Origin: an uncultured Bacteroidota bacterium
GTDB taxonomy: Bacteria > Bacteroidota > Bacteroidia > Flavobacteriales > Flavobacteriaceae
NCBI GenBank assembly: GCA_903889745.1
Contig: CAISYO010000204.1
Location: 1-37,474, forward strand
Length of the DNA: 37,474 nt
Direction: 5' to 3'
Positions within the stretch are counted from its first letter, which is position 1. Every line of letters begins with the position of its first letter. This document shows, piece after piece, positions 1 through 9,568 of the stretch. The notes below the pieces were generated by a model. It had not been told where the DNA came from, searched no databases, and was given only the letters and a program-made list of their open reading frames with translations. Position numbers and translations under genes: made by a program.

Positions 1-1
1 A

Positions 2-2635
2 ATCAATAAAATTGTTCCTCATTTACTAGTGCTTATCGGATTTGTTTTAGTGTCCATCATCTATTTTTATCCGGTCTTACAAGGAAATAAAATTTTTCAA
101 TCCGATATCGTTCAATATACCGGAATGGCAAAGGAGCAAAATGATTTTAGAACAGAATCAAATGAAGAACCGTATTGGACGAATAGTGCTTTTGGTGGAA
201 TGCCAACGTATCAATTAGGAGCAAAATATCCAAATGATTTTATTGGAGAAATTGATAACGCACTTCGTCTTGTTCCAAGAGCTGGGGCAACGCAGTTTTT
301 ATATCTTTTTATCTATGATTTATTATTTCTTACTTTGTTTTTGTTTATGAAAGTTGAACGAAAATTTGCTTTCTGGGCAGCATTTATATTTAGTTTTATT
401 TTTTATTGGATCATATTGCCTCGTCCCGCCGATTATCTATTTCTTTATTTCTTAGGGTTTTATGTGTTGTTAATGGTGTTGAAAGTAGATCCATTGAAAG
501 CCTTCTTTGGTGCTTTAGCCTTTGGATTGTCTACCTATTTGATTATTATTTTAGGTGTTGGTCACAATGCAAAAGCACACGCAATAGCCTATATGCCTAT
601 GGTGGTAGCTGGTGTTTTATTAGTTTTCCAACGAAGATACATAGTTGGAGGCTTATTAACTATGGTTGCGGCAGCATTAGAAATTAATGCAAATCACTTT
701 CAAATGACCTATTATTTGTTGTTTTTATTACTGATAATGGCTATTTATTATGTTGTTATTGCAATTAAAAATAAGGAATATATAGCATTAGGTAAGACAG
801 TTGGCGTTTTTGCAGCAGCCGGAATTTTAGCCATTGGTACAAACGCTACAAATTTATTGGCTACAGCCGAATATACCGATTTTAGTATCCGAGGAAAAAG
901 CGAATTAACTTTTAAACCTGATGGATCAAAAAACACAACAAATTCAGCAATGGAGCACGAATACATTACTGAATATAGTTATGGAATAGCCGAAAGTTTT
1001 AATTTAATTGCACCTCGACTTTTTGGAGGTGGAAATAGCGAAACATTAGGTGAAGATTCGGCATTATATTCATTTTTGTTAAATTATGGTGCCACACCTG
1101 CTGAAGCACTTCAAACCGTTGAATATTATGGTAAAACCTATTGGGGCGATCAGCCTATTGTTGCTGCGCCGGCTTATATTGGAGCTATAGTTTTCTTTTT
1201 AGCCGTATTGGGTTTGTTTCATGATAAACGTAAAATAAAATATGTTTTTTTAGCGGGTGCCATTCTTTCATTAGTACTTTCTTGGGGTAAGAATTTTGAC
1301 GGATTAACCCGATTTTTTATCGATTTTGTTCCTTTATATGATAAATTTAGAGCCGTTTCTTCGATTCAAGTAGTTTTAGAATTATGTATTCCGGTATTAG
1401 CCATCATGGGTTTACAATCGTTTTTCTCAAATGACAAGGATAAACAATGGACAAGTTTATGGAAAGCTTCTGCAACAAGTTTAGGTTTAATAGTTGCTTT
1501 GTTTTTGGTAAAAGGCACCTTTAATTTTTCAGGTGCGATGGACGAACAATTGATGCAAATGTTTGGCGAAAGTCAGGATAAATCATTTGGAATCAATTTT
1601 ATCAAAGCGCTTAAAGAAGATCGAATGAATTTTTATACCAGTGATTTGTTGCGTTCGGGATTATTAATCTTAGTTGCTGCTGTGGTGCTTTGGTTGTACA
1701 TTAAAAATAAATTAGGGTCTACAACGACTATCATTGTAGTAGGATTTTTCATGGTAGCCGATTTATTTATGGTCGATAAACGTTATGTTTATAACAATCC
1801 AGACCAATTCAAATCTGCTCGCGAAGTCGATATGCCTTTTGAGCCTACTGAAGTAGATAACCTCATTTTAAAAGATACTTCAAATTATAGAGTCTACGAA
1901 ATTCAAGGTAGAATGCAAGCTAGAACATCTTATTTCCATAAATCAGTTGGAGGATATAGTGCCGTAAGACCTCGACGTTTTGATCAATTGTTTGATTATA
2001 ATGTAGAGAAAAACATCAATGAATTAGGAAGTTCAATCGATTTTCAAACACTAAGTTTTACAAAAAGTAATCCGGTTTTGGATATGTTAAATGTAAAATA
2101 TGTGATTGTGCCTACAGGTCAAGGTGATGTTCCAATTACAAATCCATTTGCTAATGGCAATGCGTGGTTTGTTTCGAAAGTAAAAGATGTAATGACTGCA
2201 GATCAAGAAATTAAAGCTTTGGATAAGTTGAAAACAAATGACGAAGCTATTATTAGTTTTGCATCAAATAATGCGATGTCGATTAAATCAATGGGGGGAT
2301 TTTCAAAAGATTCTACTTCAATTATCGAGCTGACGTCACACAAACCAAATCATTTAAAATACGTTTCTAATAACTCTAAGAATGGTTTTGGTGTGTTTTC
2401 TGAAATGTATTACGAAAACGGTTGGAAAGCTACTATTGATGGAACTGAAACTAAAATACATCGTGTAAATTATGTGCTGCGTGGTTTACAAATTCCAGCA
2501 GGAAAACATACTATAGAATTCAAATTTGAGCCTAAAGTTGTTAAAACAGGAAGCACAATTGCATTAATTAGTTCTATTGTAATGCTTTTACTAATTGGAG
2601 TAGGAATTTATTTGGAGAGAAAAAAGAAGATTTAA
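2..2635 (+). CDS. YfhO-family large membrane protein, 5'-truncated by window edge
   Basis: Reading frame is open upstream of the listed GTG at 29 (INKIVPHLLVLIGF...). Multi-TM protein with YfhO-like motifs (QSDIVQYTGMAKE, FGGMPTYQ) and a C-terminal YYENGWKATIDG region. Confidence 0.85.
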   Translation: MNKIVPHLLVLIGFVLVSIIYFYPVLQGNKIFQSDIVQYTGMAKEQNDFRTESNEEPYWTNSAFGGMPTYQLGAKYPNDFIGEIDNALRLVPRAGATQFLYLFIYDLLFLTLFLFMKVERKFAFWAAFIFSFIFYWIILPRPADYLFLYFLGFYVLLMVLKVDPLKAFFGALAFGLSTYLIIILGVGHNAKAHAIAYMPMVVAGVLLVFQRRYIVGGLLTMVAAALEINANHFQMTYYLLFLLLIMAIYYVVIAIKNKEYIALGKTVGVFAAAGILAIGTNATNLLATAEYTDFSIRGKSELTFKPDGSKNTTNSAMEHEYITEYSYGIAESFNLIAPRLFGGGNSETLGEDSALYSFLLNYGATPAEALQTVEYYGKTYWGDQPIVAAPAYIGAIVFFLAVLGLFHDKRKIKYVFLAGAILSLVLSWGKNFDGLTRFFIDFVPLYDKFRAVSSIQVVLELCIPVLAIMGLQSFFSNDKDKQWTSLWKASATSLGLIVALFLVKGTFNFSGAMDEQLMQMFGESQDKSFGINFIKALKEDRMNFYTSDLLRSGLLILVAAVVLWLYIKNKLGSTTTIIVVGFFMVADLFMVDKRYVYNNPDQFKSAREVDMPFEPTEVDNLILKDTSNYRVYEIQGRMQARTSYFHKSVGGYSAVRPRRFDQLFDYNVEKNINELGSSIDFQTLSFTKSNPVLDMLNVKYVIVPTGQGDVPITNPFANGNAWFVSKVKDVMTADQEIKALDKLKTNDEAIISFASNNAMSIKSMGGFSKDSTSIIELTSHKPNHLKYVSNNSKNGFGVFSEMYYENGWKATIDGTETKIHRVNYVLRGLQIPAGKHTIEFKFEPKVVKTGSTIALISSIVMLLLIGVGIYLERKKKI

Positions 2636-2672
2636 GATTGATGATTAACGATTTTTGATTTTGAATTTGTAA

Positions 2673-3980
2673 TTGAACTTGATATTGAAACCAACAAAAA
2701 AAATACTTATCATATCGTATTACTGGCCACCAGCAGGAGGTCCGGGTGTTCAGCGTTGGTTAAAATTTGTCAAATATTTACCCGATTTTAATATTGAACC
2801 GTACGTTTATATTCCAGAAAATCCAACGTATCCTTTGATTGATGAAAAATTAGTAAGTGAAGTTTCGGAAAAAGCCATAATCATCAAACAACCTATTTTT
2901 GAACCTTACGGATTGGCTTCGGTTTTTTCGAAAAATAAGACTAAAAAAATCAGTTCAGGTATCATTCCGAATCAAAAAAAACAATCGTTTGTTGAGAAAG
3001 CTATGCTTTGGATTCGTGGTAATGTGTTTATTCCAGATGCAAGAGTTTTTTGGGTAAAGCCTTCGGTTACATTTTTAAAAAAATACCTGAAAGAACATCA
3101 AATCGACACCATAATTACCACTGGTCCGCCACATAGTCTGCATTTGATAGGTTTACAATTGAAAAAAGAGCTAAATATAACTTGGTTGGCCGATTTTCGT
3201 GATCCTTGGACAACTATAGGCTATCATAAACAATTAAAATTGAGTTCTTGGGCTGCAAATAAACATAAGGCGTTAGAAAAAGAAGTCATGAATTCATGTG
3301 ACCAACTCATCGTTACTTCACCTACCACAAAAGCTGAATTTGAAGCTATAACATCAAAACCTATCGAAGTAATTACAAATGGCTATGATGTGGAGCAAGT
3401 GATTAAAAAACCGTTGGATGAGAAATTTACTTTAGCACATATTGGATCATTTTTGTCGGCACGAAATCCACAAATTTTATGGAAAGCCTTACAAGAATTG
3501 ACTGAAGAAAATTCGGAATTTAATCAACAATTACAGTTAAAGTTAATAGGTGCGGTGAGTGCTGAAGTATTACAGTCTATTAAAGAATTTAAGTTGGAAA
3601 ACCACGTTAATCTTCTTGGATATATGCCGCATAATGAAGCAATAATTGAACAACGAAGTTCGCAAGTGTTGTTGCTTATCGAAATTGATTCAGAAGAAAC
3701 TAAGTGCATTATTCCTGGCAAATTGTTCGAATATATGGTTTCGGAACGCCCAATTATAGCCATCGGACCAGAAAACGCAGATTTTTCTCAAATCATAAAA
3801 GAAACCAATACAGGAACGTTTTTTAAATATAATGAATTTGACGCTCTGAAAAAACAAATTTTAACCTGTTTCGAGCAATTTCAACAGCATAATTTAAAAG
3901 TATATCCAGTGGGATTGCAACAATACAGCAGAAAATCATTGACCGAGAAGTTGTCAAAACTTTTGAATTCTAAATTCTAA
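2673..3980 (+). CDS. Glycosyltransferase family 4-like protein
   Basis: N-terminal ILIISYYWPPAGGPGVQRWLKFVKYL; C-terminal IIPGKLFEYMVSERPIIAIGP typical of GT-B transferases. Start codon uncertain (TTG or alternative). Confidence 0.85.
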   Translation: MNLILKPTKKILIISYYWPPAGGPGVQRWLKFVKYLPDFNIEPYVYIPENPTYPLIDEKLVSEVSEKAIIIKQPIFEPYGLASVFSKNKTKKISSGIIPNQKKQSFVEKAMLWIRGNVFIPDARVFWVKPSVTFLKKYLKEHQIDTIITTGPPHSLHLIGLQLKKELNITWLADFRDPWTTIGYHKQLKLSSWAANKHKALEKEVMNSCDQLIVTSPTTKAEFEAITSKPIEVITNGYDVEQVIKKPLDEKFTLAHIGSFLSARNPQILWKALQELTEENSEFNQQLQLKLIGAVSAEVLQSIKEFKLENHVNLLGYMPHNEAIIEQRSSQVLLLIEIDSEETKCIIPGKLFEYMVSERPIIAIGPENADFSQIIKETNTGTFFKYNEFDALKKQILTCFEQFQQHNLKVYPVGLQQYSRKSLTEKLSKLLNSKF

Positions 3981-3995
3981 ATTCATACTTCAAAA

Positions 3996-5462
3996 ATGGG
4001 AATCGTCATCAAACAATCAATTAGAAACACAATCACAACTTTTTTAGGGTTTGGAATTGGTGCGTTGAATATCTTGTTTATGTACCCCTACTTTTTAGGA
4101 AAAGAGTATTTCGGATTAACGGGTTATGTGTTGTCAGCAGCTAATATTTTGTATCCTATTATGTCTTTTGGGATTCAAAATACATTGATCAAATTTTTTA
4201 ATGAAAACAATAAAACAGAACAAGAGTTAAATAGTTATATGACTTATATGTTGCTGGTTCCTTTGTTTTTTATTACGCCTTTAATGGTTTTGTTTTACGT
4301 GTTTTATGATACCATTGCAGCTTATGAATCTCAAGAAAACCCAATTATCAATTCATTTGTTTGGGTCATTCCAATTATTGGAATTTTTATGGGCTATTTT
4401 GAAATTTTCTATGCATGGTTGCGTGCGCACATGAAATCGGTTTTTGGAAGTTTTGTGAAAGAAGTTTTTGTTCGAATTTTGATAACCATTTTGCTATTTG
4501 GAGTCTATTTTGAATACATTACCCCATCAGATTTTATTTATTCATTGGTTTTGGTCTATGGAATAAGCCTTCTGTTGATTATTTTTTATGCCAATAAAGT
4601 CAAAAAAATCGTTTTACATTTCAAAATTCCAAAACAAAGCAAAGCGATTTTTACCTATACGGTTTTTATTATTTTATCGGCAAGTATAGCTAATATGTTG
4701 TTGGATATTGATAAGTACATGATTAAGTATTATATGAAGATTGATAATATTGCTTTTTATTCGGTAGCCATTTTTATAGCAATGGTAATTTCTGTTCCTA
4801 GCAGAGCCATGCACCAAATCACTTATCCGATAACAGCAAAGTTAATGAGCGAAAATAAATGGCAAGAATTAAACGATTTGTATAAAAAATCTTCAATTAC
4901 TTTGCAAGTTGTGGGCGGTCTGATTTTGCTTGGAATTTTAGTGAATATTAATCAATTATACTTAATGTTACCGGTTGAATATACTCAAGGTTTATTTGTT
5001 GTTTTTGCGATTGGGTTGTCAAAGTATTTTGATTTAATTTTAGGAAATAACAATGCAATTATCTTCAATTCAAAATACTACCGCACAGTTTTAATACTAG
5101 GGTTGCTATTGGTGGTGCTTATAGTGTTATTAAATATGTATTTTATTCCTAATTTCGGTTTAAATGGGGCCGCATTAGCTACTTTAATAGCAATTACTTT
5201 ATACAGTTTGGCAAAATTACTTTTTGTTGTTTTAAAAATGAAATTATTTCCATTTACCATTAAAACAGTACTTTCTTTAGTTATTGTTGTTGTTAGTTTT
5301 TTAGTTTTTTATTATTGGGATTTCAATTTTAATCCTTTTTTAAATATTCTACTAAAATCGGTTTTAGTGTCTATTTTCTATGTGGGATTAAGCTTTTATT
5401 TAAACATATCTTCCGATATTAATTTTGTGATAACTTCTTTTTTTAAGAAAGTATTTAAATAA
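3996..5462 (+). CDS. Oligosaccharide/polysaccharide flippase family protein (Wzx/MATE-like)
   Basis: 488 aa, about 12-14 TM segments, RNTITTFLGFGIGALNILFMYPYFLGKEYFGLTGYVLSAANIL; follows a glycosyltransferase. Confidence 0.8.
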   Translation: MGIVIKQSIRNTITTFLGFGIGALNILFMYPYFLGKEYFGLTGYVLSAANILYPIMSFGIQNTLIKFFNENNKTEQELNSYMTYMLLVPLFFITPLMVLFYVFYDTIAAYESQENPIINSFVWVIPIIGIFMGYFEIFYAWLRAHMKSVFGSFVKEVFVRILITILLFGVYFEYITPSDFIYSLVLVYGISLLLIIFYANKVKKIVLHFKIPKQSKAIFTYTVFIILSASIANMLLDIDKYMIKYYMKIDNIAFYSVAIFIAMVISVPSRAMHQITYPITAKLMSENKWQELNDLYKKSSITLQVVGGLILLGILVNINQLYLMLPVEYTQGLFVVFAIGLSKYFDLILGNNNAIIFNSKYYRTVLILGLLLVVLIVLLNMYFIPNFGLNGAALATLIAITLYSLAKLLFVVLKMKLFPFTIKTVLSLVIVVVSFLVFYYWDFNFNPFLNILLKSVLVSIFYVGLSFYLNISSDINFVITSFFKKVFK

Positions 5463-5463
5463 A

Positions 5464-5499
5464 AAATCCTGCTTCATCTTCCCAGAATCCACAGGATTT
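5464..5499 (-). terminator. Candidate intrinsic terminator for the 5521-6201 gene
   Basis: Stem AAATCCTG / CAGGATTT (8 bp) with about 20-nt loop; on the minus strand followed by a T-run (CAGGATTTTTT). Confidence 0.5.
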
Positions 5500-5520
5500 A
5501 AAAACAAACTAACCAACCAA

Positions 5521-6201
5521 CTATTTATCTTTTTTAATTTCTAACGTTTCTCTTTTGATTTCGTTTACATCTTCTTCAGTCATCTTGGCTTTTGAACCGT
5601 CTTTTTTGTAGTAGTAATAGTCATTATCGTTTCCATAATTATCATCGTCTTCGAAGCCATAGCCACCGTTTCCTCCAGAATAATGAATTCCTCTAGGATT
5701 GTATACATAACCGTTGTTTGCATAGTTTATAAACCCAAATACATCTACTATACTTCCTCTTCGGTCGTAAATTATTCGCATGTTTCCTACTTTTGTAACT
5801 GCAAAACTGTTGTAGCTCATATATATAGTTCCTATGCGTTTTACTCGTCCAAAAACATCATAATTAATGTACACGTTTCCAACGCGTCTTACTCTACCAA
5901 AAATATCATGTTCAATTCGAATGCCTCTTTCTGAAGTTCCATAATACACTCCTCTTGGCGCAACAGTTGTTGCATTTGTTCTTGATCGTATTGGTCTTGT
6001 ATTGAAATCAAATTCGCCATTAGGAAACAACATAAATTCAATTCCACGTTCTTTGAAAATGATAGGTTCAGCATCTCTATAATCAATGTAAAAGCCTCTT
6101 CTATTTGTGTTGTCAGAAAAAACTGGGTTTTCTGACGCATAAGCCATACTTCCTTCCAGAAGGATACTGGCTACTACTAAAAGTGTAATTTTTTTATTCA
6201 T
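5521..6201 (-). CDS. Secreted hypothetical protein with tandem ~16-aa YxFGRVxRIG repeats and acidic/Tyr-rich tail
   Basis: Likely start is the internal Met (MNKKITLLVVASILLEGSMAYA signal peptide) rather than 6246. Repeat units RIEHDIFGRVRRVGN / VYINYDVFGRVKRIGT / IYMSYNSFAVTKVGN / MRIIYDRRGSIVDVFG. Confidence 0.75.
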   Translation of the reverse strand: MNKKITLLVVASILLEGSMAYASENPVFSDNTNRRGFYIDYRDAEPIIFKERGIEFMLFPNGEFDFNTRPIRSRTNATTVAPRGVYYGTSERGIRIEHDIFGRVRRVGNVYINYDVFGRVKRIGTIYMSYNSFAVTKVGNMRIIYDRRGSIVDVFGFINYANNGYVYNPRGIHYSGGNGGYGFEDDDNYGNDNDYYYYKKDGSKAKMTEEDVNEIKRETLEIKKDK

Positions 6202-6452
6202 GAAGTACAGATTTAGTTTTCGGAATTCGTGAATCTTCGATTTCATGATACAAATATTTAAAGATTAAACTAACAACTCCATTTTAAAACTCGTTTCTAA
6301 AAAGGTTGCTTGATTAGTTATTTCCAATTGTCGTGCCAAACTTTAAAACTGAACTGTAAATAATTTGTTAATGAGTTGTTATTGATTTTATTTGAAGTAG
6401 AAAATCAAATCAAAATTGGTTGACTAGTATGAAAGTTATGCTAAAAAAAGAG

Positions 6453-6460
6453 TACTTTTG
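6453..6460 (+). promoter_or_regulatory. Candidate Bacteroidetes -7 element TACTTTTG
   Basis: Matches TAnnTTTG, 20 bp upstream of the ATG at 6481; no convincing -33 TTG at the expected spacing. Confidence 0.4.
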
Positions 6461-6480
6461 ATTTCTTAAATAGGAATATA

Positions 6481-6666
6481 ATGAAACAGTTTATTTCAAT
6501 ATTATTAATTGCTGGTTTTGGAATTTTAGCGTTAGTTGAGCAATCAAAATCTCATCCTAATCAGTATATTATGATTGGCGCAATGGCTGTTTTTATGTTC
6601 GGATTATTTAGATTAATGAAGAAAATTCCATCCAAAAAAGAGGACGAAGATGATACGAAAATTTGA
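6481..6666 (+). CDS. Small membrane protein (61 aa), two predicted TM segments
   Basis: MKQFISILLIAGFGILALVEQ...YIMIGAMAVFMFGLFRLMKK; promoter-like motif upstream; overlaps the next CDS by 17 bp. Confidence 0.65.
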   Translation: MKQFISILLIAGFGILALVEQSKSHPNQYIMIGAMAVFMFGLFRLMKKIPSKKEDEDDTKI

Positions 6667-7210
6667 AATAGGAGATGAGGTAGCAGTCTTAGATGACGAT
6701 ATTTCCGGAATAGTTGTTCAGGTTCAAAACGAACAAATTTCTATTATAACTACAGACGATTTTATGATGACATTTTTTGTCAACGAATTAGTTAAAATAA
6801 ACAATTCCAATGATTTAGGTAGTTTTTTTTCAAGTCAAAGTTTAAGTTCTGTATTGAAAGAAAAAGAGCTTCCAAAAAAGCGAAGTTTTGTTAAGGAAAA
6901 GAAATCACGCAAGGATGAATTTGTGCTGGAAGTTGATTTGCATATCGAAAAGTTGGTTCCTTCAAAACGAGGAATGAGCAATTATGATATTCTAACTTTA
7001 CAAATGGAAACGGCTAAACGCCAACTTGAATTTGCCCTTAAAAATCGAATGCCAAAATTAGTCTTTATTCATGGTGTTGGTGAAGGTGTTTTGAAAGCAG
7101 AATTAGATTTTCTGCTCGGTCGTTATGATACTATTTCATTCCAAGATGCAAACTATCAAAAATATGGTTTAGGGGCAACCGAAGTTTATATTAAACAACA
7201 AATGCGTTAA
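6650..7210 (+). CDS. DUF2027/Smr-domain protein (MutS2-type Smr C-terminus)
   Basis: C-terminal VFIHGVGEGVLKAELDFLLGRYDTISFQDANYQKYGLGATEVYI matches the Smr domain signature; N-terminal GDEVAVLDDDISGIVVQ. Confidence 0.85.
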   Translation: MIRKFEIGDEVAVLDDDISGIVVQVQNEQISIITTDDFMMTFFVNELVKINNSNDLGSFFSSQSLSSVLKEKELPKKRSFVKEKKSRKDEFVLEVDLHIEKLVPSKRGMSNYDILTLQMETAKRQLEFALKNRMPKLVFIHGVGEGVLKAELDFLLGRYDTISFQDANYQKYGLGATEVYIKQQMR

Positions 7211-7211
7211 C

Positions 7212-7718
7212 CTATAAATTGGTTTTATAATTTCCAAAAATATAAGAGTTGAAACTGAATGAGTTTTCAGCGTTTGAAAAATTCACGTTTACAAGTCGAA
7301 TATTGTGAGTGTAACCTGAAACTGTAATTCCATCGGCAGCAAATAATTTATCGGTAATTATTTCAATGTTACCCCCAGAGGCGTTCCATTCATTTGAAAC
7401 TACAGGATTTGCTGGAGGTAAAATGCTACAAATACCACTTAAACTAATATTGTCTGAATAAATGCGATAAATTATTTTATTGGTACTATTGACAGGGATA
7501 ACTCTAGGACTTCCATCGGGTGTTTCTTCATTTGCAAAACTACTTGTTGGAATATTTAAAAGCAATAATTCGTTGTTTTTTATTTTAAAAACTAAATTAT
7601 TTGAAGCACAATTTTGAACAAGTACATTGTCAAAATTAAATGATTCTAAGGCAATATCTCCATCATCACAGGCTTGTAGCAAGAAAATTGAAGCTACTAA
7701 AACAAATAGTTTTTTCAT
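7212..7718 (-). CDS. Hypothetical lipoprotein
   Basis: From internal Met: MKKLFVLVASIFLLQACDDGD, a lipobox (LLQAC). Confidence 0.7.
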   Translation of the reverse strand: MKKLFVLVASIFLLQACDDGDIALESFNFDNVLVQNCASNNLVFKIKNNELLLLNIPTSSFANEETPDGSPRVIPVNSTNKIIYRIYSDNISLSGICSILPPANPVVSNEWNASGGNIEIITDKLFAADGITVSGYTHNIRLVNVNFSNAENSFSFNSYIFGNYKTNL

Positions 7719-7829
7719 CGATTGATCATATTTATGTCGCAAAAATAAAGGTTTTAATTTATTAATTTGCTAAAGTTTGTTAATTTCCACACGAATTGAT
7801 TTATAAGATTTATAAAATAAAATGATTTG

Positions 7830-7837
7830 TATATTTG
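7830..7837 (+). promoter_or_regulatory. Candidate -7 element TATATTTG for the cysteine desulfurase gene
   Basis: Matches TAnnTTTG about 92 bp upstream of the ATG; no -33 box at the ideal distance. Confidence 0.3.
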
Positions 7838-7929
7838 CTCAATGAAATGAGCACTTTCTGTTTTTTTATTTTTTTACCAATTTTAATGTGCGAATTACAT
7901 TTGATCAATAAAACAATTAAAAGCTTCTA

Positions 7930-9051
7930 ATGCAAAAAGTATATTTAGATAATGCCGCAACCACAGCTATTCATCCGGAAGTTATTTCGGTAATGATGGA
8001 TGTGCTTCAAAATGATTTTGGAAATCCATCTTCAACGCATAGTTTTGGCCGAAGTGCGAAGACTTTGTTAGAATCGGCTCGAAAATCCATTGCTAAACTA
8101 CTAAATGCGCAAGCTTCTGAAATTATTTTTACATCAAGTGCCACCGAAGCAACGAATTGGATTTTGACCAGCGTTGTAAAAGATTTAGGAATAAAACGTA
8201 TTATTACGACTAAAATTGAGCATCACGCTACCTTGCATACCGTCGAACATTTAGCAAAGGAATTCGGAATTCAAGTTGAATACATTGCGATTTTACCAAG
8301 CGGAAACATCGATTACCAAGATTTAGCAGCGAAATTACCTTCAGATATTCCTACTTTGGTTTCGTTAATTCATGTAAATAATGAAATAGGAACGATTTTA
8401 GACATCAAACGTGTTTCAGACCTATGCCAATATGCAAACGCACTTTTCCATTGTGATACGGTCCAATCCATCGGAAAAACGAATATAGATGTACAAGAGT
8501 TGGGAATCGATTTTTTAGTAGCTTCTGCACATAAATTTCATGGTCCAAAAGGCATTGGGTTTGCTTATTTGAAAAAGAATTCGATGTTACAACCCATGAT
8601 TTTTGGAGGCGAACAAGAAAAAGGAATGCGTGCCGGAACTGAACCAGTTCATCAAGTAGTAGGAATGGCAAAAGCCTTTGAATTAGCTTACGCGAATCTA
8701 GAAAACGATATCAATCATATTTCTTATATAAAAGACTATTGTTTTTCGGAATTAAAAAAAGTTTTTCCAGAAGTTAAAATCAACGGAGAAAACACCTTTT
8801 ATAACCTTTTGAATGTTCAATTACCTTTATCGGAAGAAAAGACATCAATGTTGCTATTTACGTTAGATATGAAAGGAATTGCCGTTTCTCGCGGAAGTGC
8901 TTGTCAAAGCGGAAGCGTTAAACCATCGCACGTTTTAGCCGAATTTTTAGCACCAGAAGAAGTTATAAAACCAAGTGTACGCATTTCATTCAGTCATTTC
9001 AATACGAAACAAGATATTGATTTGTTGGTGGAAGCTTTGAAAACTTCATAA
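7930..9051 (+). CDS. Cysteine desulfurase (class V aminotransferase, NifS/IscS family)
   Basis: VYLDNAATTAIHPEV, SSATEATNW, SAHKFHGPKGIGFAY (PLP lysine), SRGSACQSGS (catalytic Cys loop). Confidence 0.95.
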   Translation: MQKVYLDNAATTAIHPEVISVMMDVLQNDFGNPSSTHSFGRSAKTLLESARKSIAKLLNAQASEIIFTSSATEATNWILTSVVKDLGIKRIITTKIEHHATLHTVEHLAKEFGIQVEYIAILPSGNIDYQDLAAKLPSDIPTLVSLIHVNNEIGTILDIKRVSDLCQYANALFHCDTVQSIGKTNIDVQELGIDFLVASAHKFHGPKGIGFAYLKKNSMLQPMIFGGEQEKGMRAGTEPVHQVVGMAKAFELAYANLENDINHISYIKDYCFSELKKVFPEVKINGENTFYNLLNVQLPLSEEKTSMLLFTLDMKGIAVSRGSACQSGSVKPSHVLAEFLAPEEVIKPSVRISFSHFNTKQDIDLLVEALKTS

Positions 9052-9054
9052 AAA

Positions 9055-9078
9055 AAAGTCCGTTTAAAAACGGACTTT
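9055..9078. terminator. Bidirectional intrinsic terminator between convergent genes
   Basis: AAAGTCCGTTT AA AAACGGACTTT hairpin between the stops at 9051 (+) and 9101 (-). Confidence 0.85.
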
Positions 9079-9100
9079 CATTTTTATTTAAATTACGGAA

Positions 9101-9490
9101 TTACAATTTCCCCATATTTTCAGCCAATGTTTCAATGAATTTTGATATTGGACCTTTAATCATCATTGCCATCATTGGGTTAAACTCACCTTCAAAAGTT
9201 AATTGAACATCAGTTGAATCGTTTACTTCGGTTAAGTTTGCGGTTAAAGTAAACGGTAATTTACTTGAAGCTGCTCCTAAAACGACTTGCGAATTTGGAG
9301 TACCACCTTTTTTTACCAATTTAATTTCTGGCATTCCTTTTAATCCGAATTCAAAGCAATTTTCGTCGATTACTTCAAATTTTGCGATATTTTCTGGCAT
9401 TAATTTTTCAAAATTCTTAACGTCGTTCAAAGCATTGAATAAATATTCAGCCGATTTTGCTACGTTTACTTTTGGACTTTCTAAGTTCAT
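9101..9490 (-). CDS. SRPBCC/START-like family protein
   Basis: 129 aa, SPKVNVAKSAEYLFNALNDVKNFEKLMPENI ... typical ligand-binding SRPBCC N-terminus. Confidence 0.75.
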   Translation of the reverse strand: MNLESPKVNVAKSAEYLFNALNDVKNFEKLMPENIAKFEVIDENCFEFGLKGMPEIKLVKKGGTPNSQVVLGAASSKLPFTLTANLTEVNDSTDVQLTFEGEFNPMMAMMIKGPISKFIETLAENMGKL

Positions 9491-9505
9491 ATGTTTTTAT
9501 TTATT

Positions 9506-9562
9506 AAAGTTTCAGGTTTAAAGTTTCAAGTTTTGTCTTCTATTTTCTAACTTCTATTTTCT
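9506..9562. repeat. Two consecutive 14-bp-period tandem duplications
   Basis: AAAGTTTCA at 9506 and 9520 (period 14); CTTCTATTTTCT at 9537 and 9551 (period 14). Confidence 0.6.
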
Positions 9563-9568
9563 GTCAAA

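Noticed and set aside
406-687. Overlapping ORF of 93 aa inside the YfhO-like gene.
   Set aside because: Different frame within a well-supported CDS; no recognisable domain.
5889-6140. 83-aa ORF overlapping the repeat-protein gene in another minus frame.
   Set aside because: Composition is a frame-shifted reading of the repeat gene, which itself has a signal peptide and coherent repeats.
7836-7875. Hairpin TGCTCA-ATGAAA-TGAGCA followed by a T-rich tract upstream of the cysteine desulfurase gene, as an attenuator or riboregulator.
   Set aside because: The stem is only 6 bp, 7 nt separate it from the T-tract, and its left arm overlaps the candidate -7 box, so it may not be transcribed as a complete hairpin.
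9506-9562. Possible mini-CRISPR or iteron array from regularly spaced repeats.
   Set aside because: Only two copies of each unit at 14-bp period, with no spacers and no cas or rep genes.
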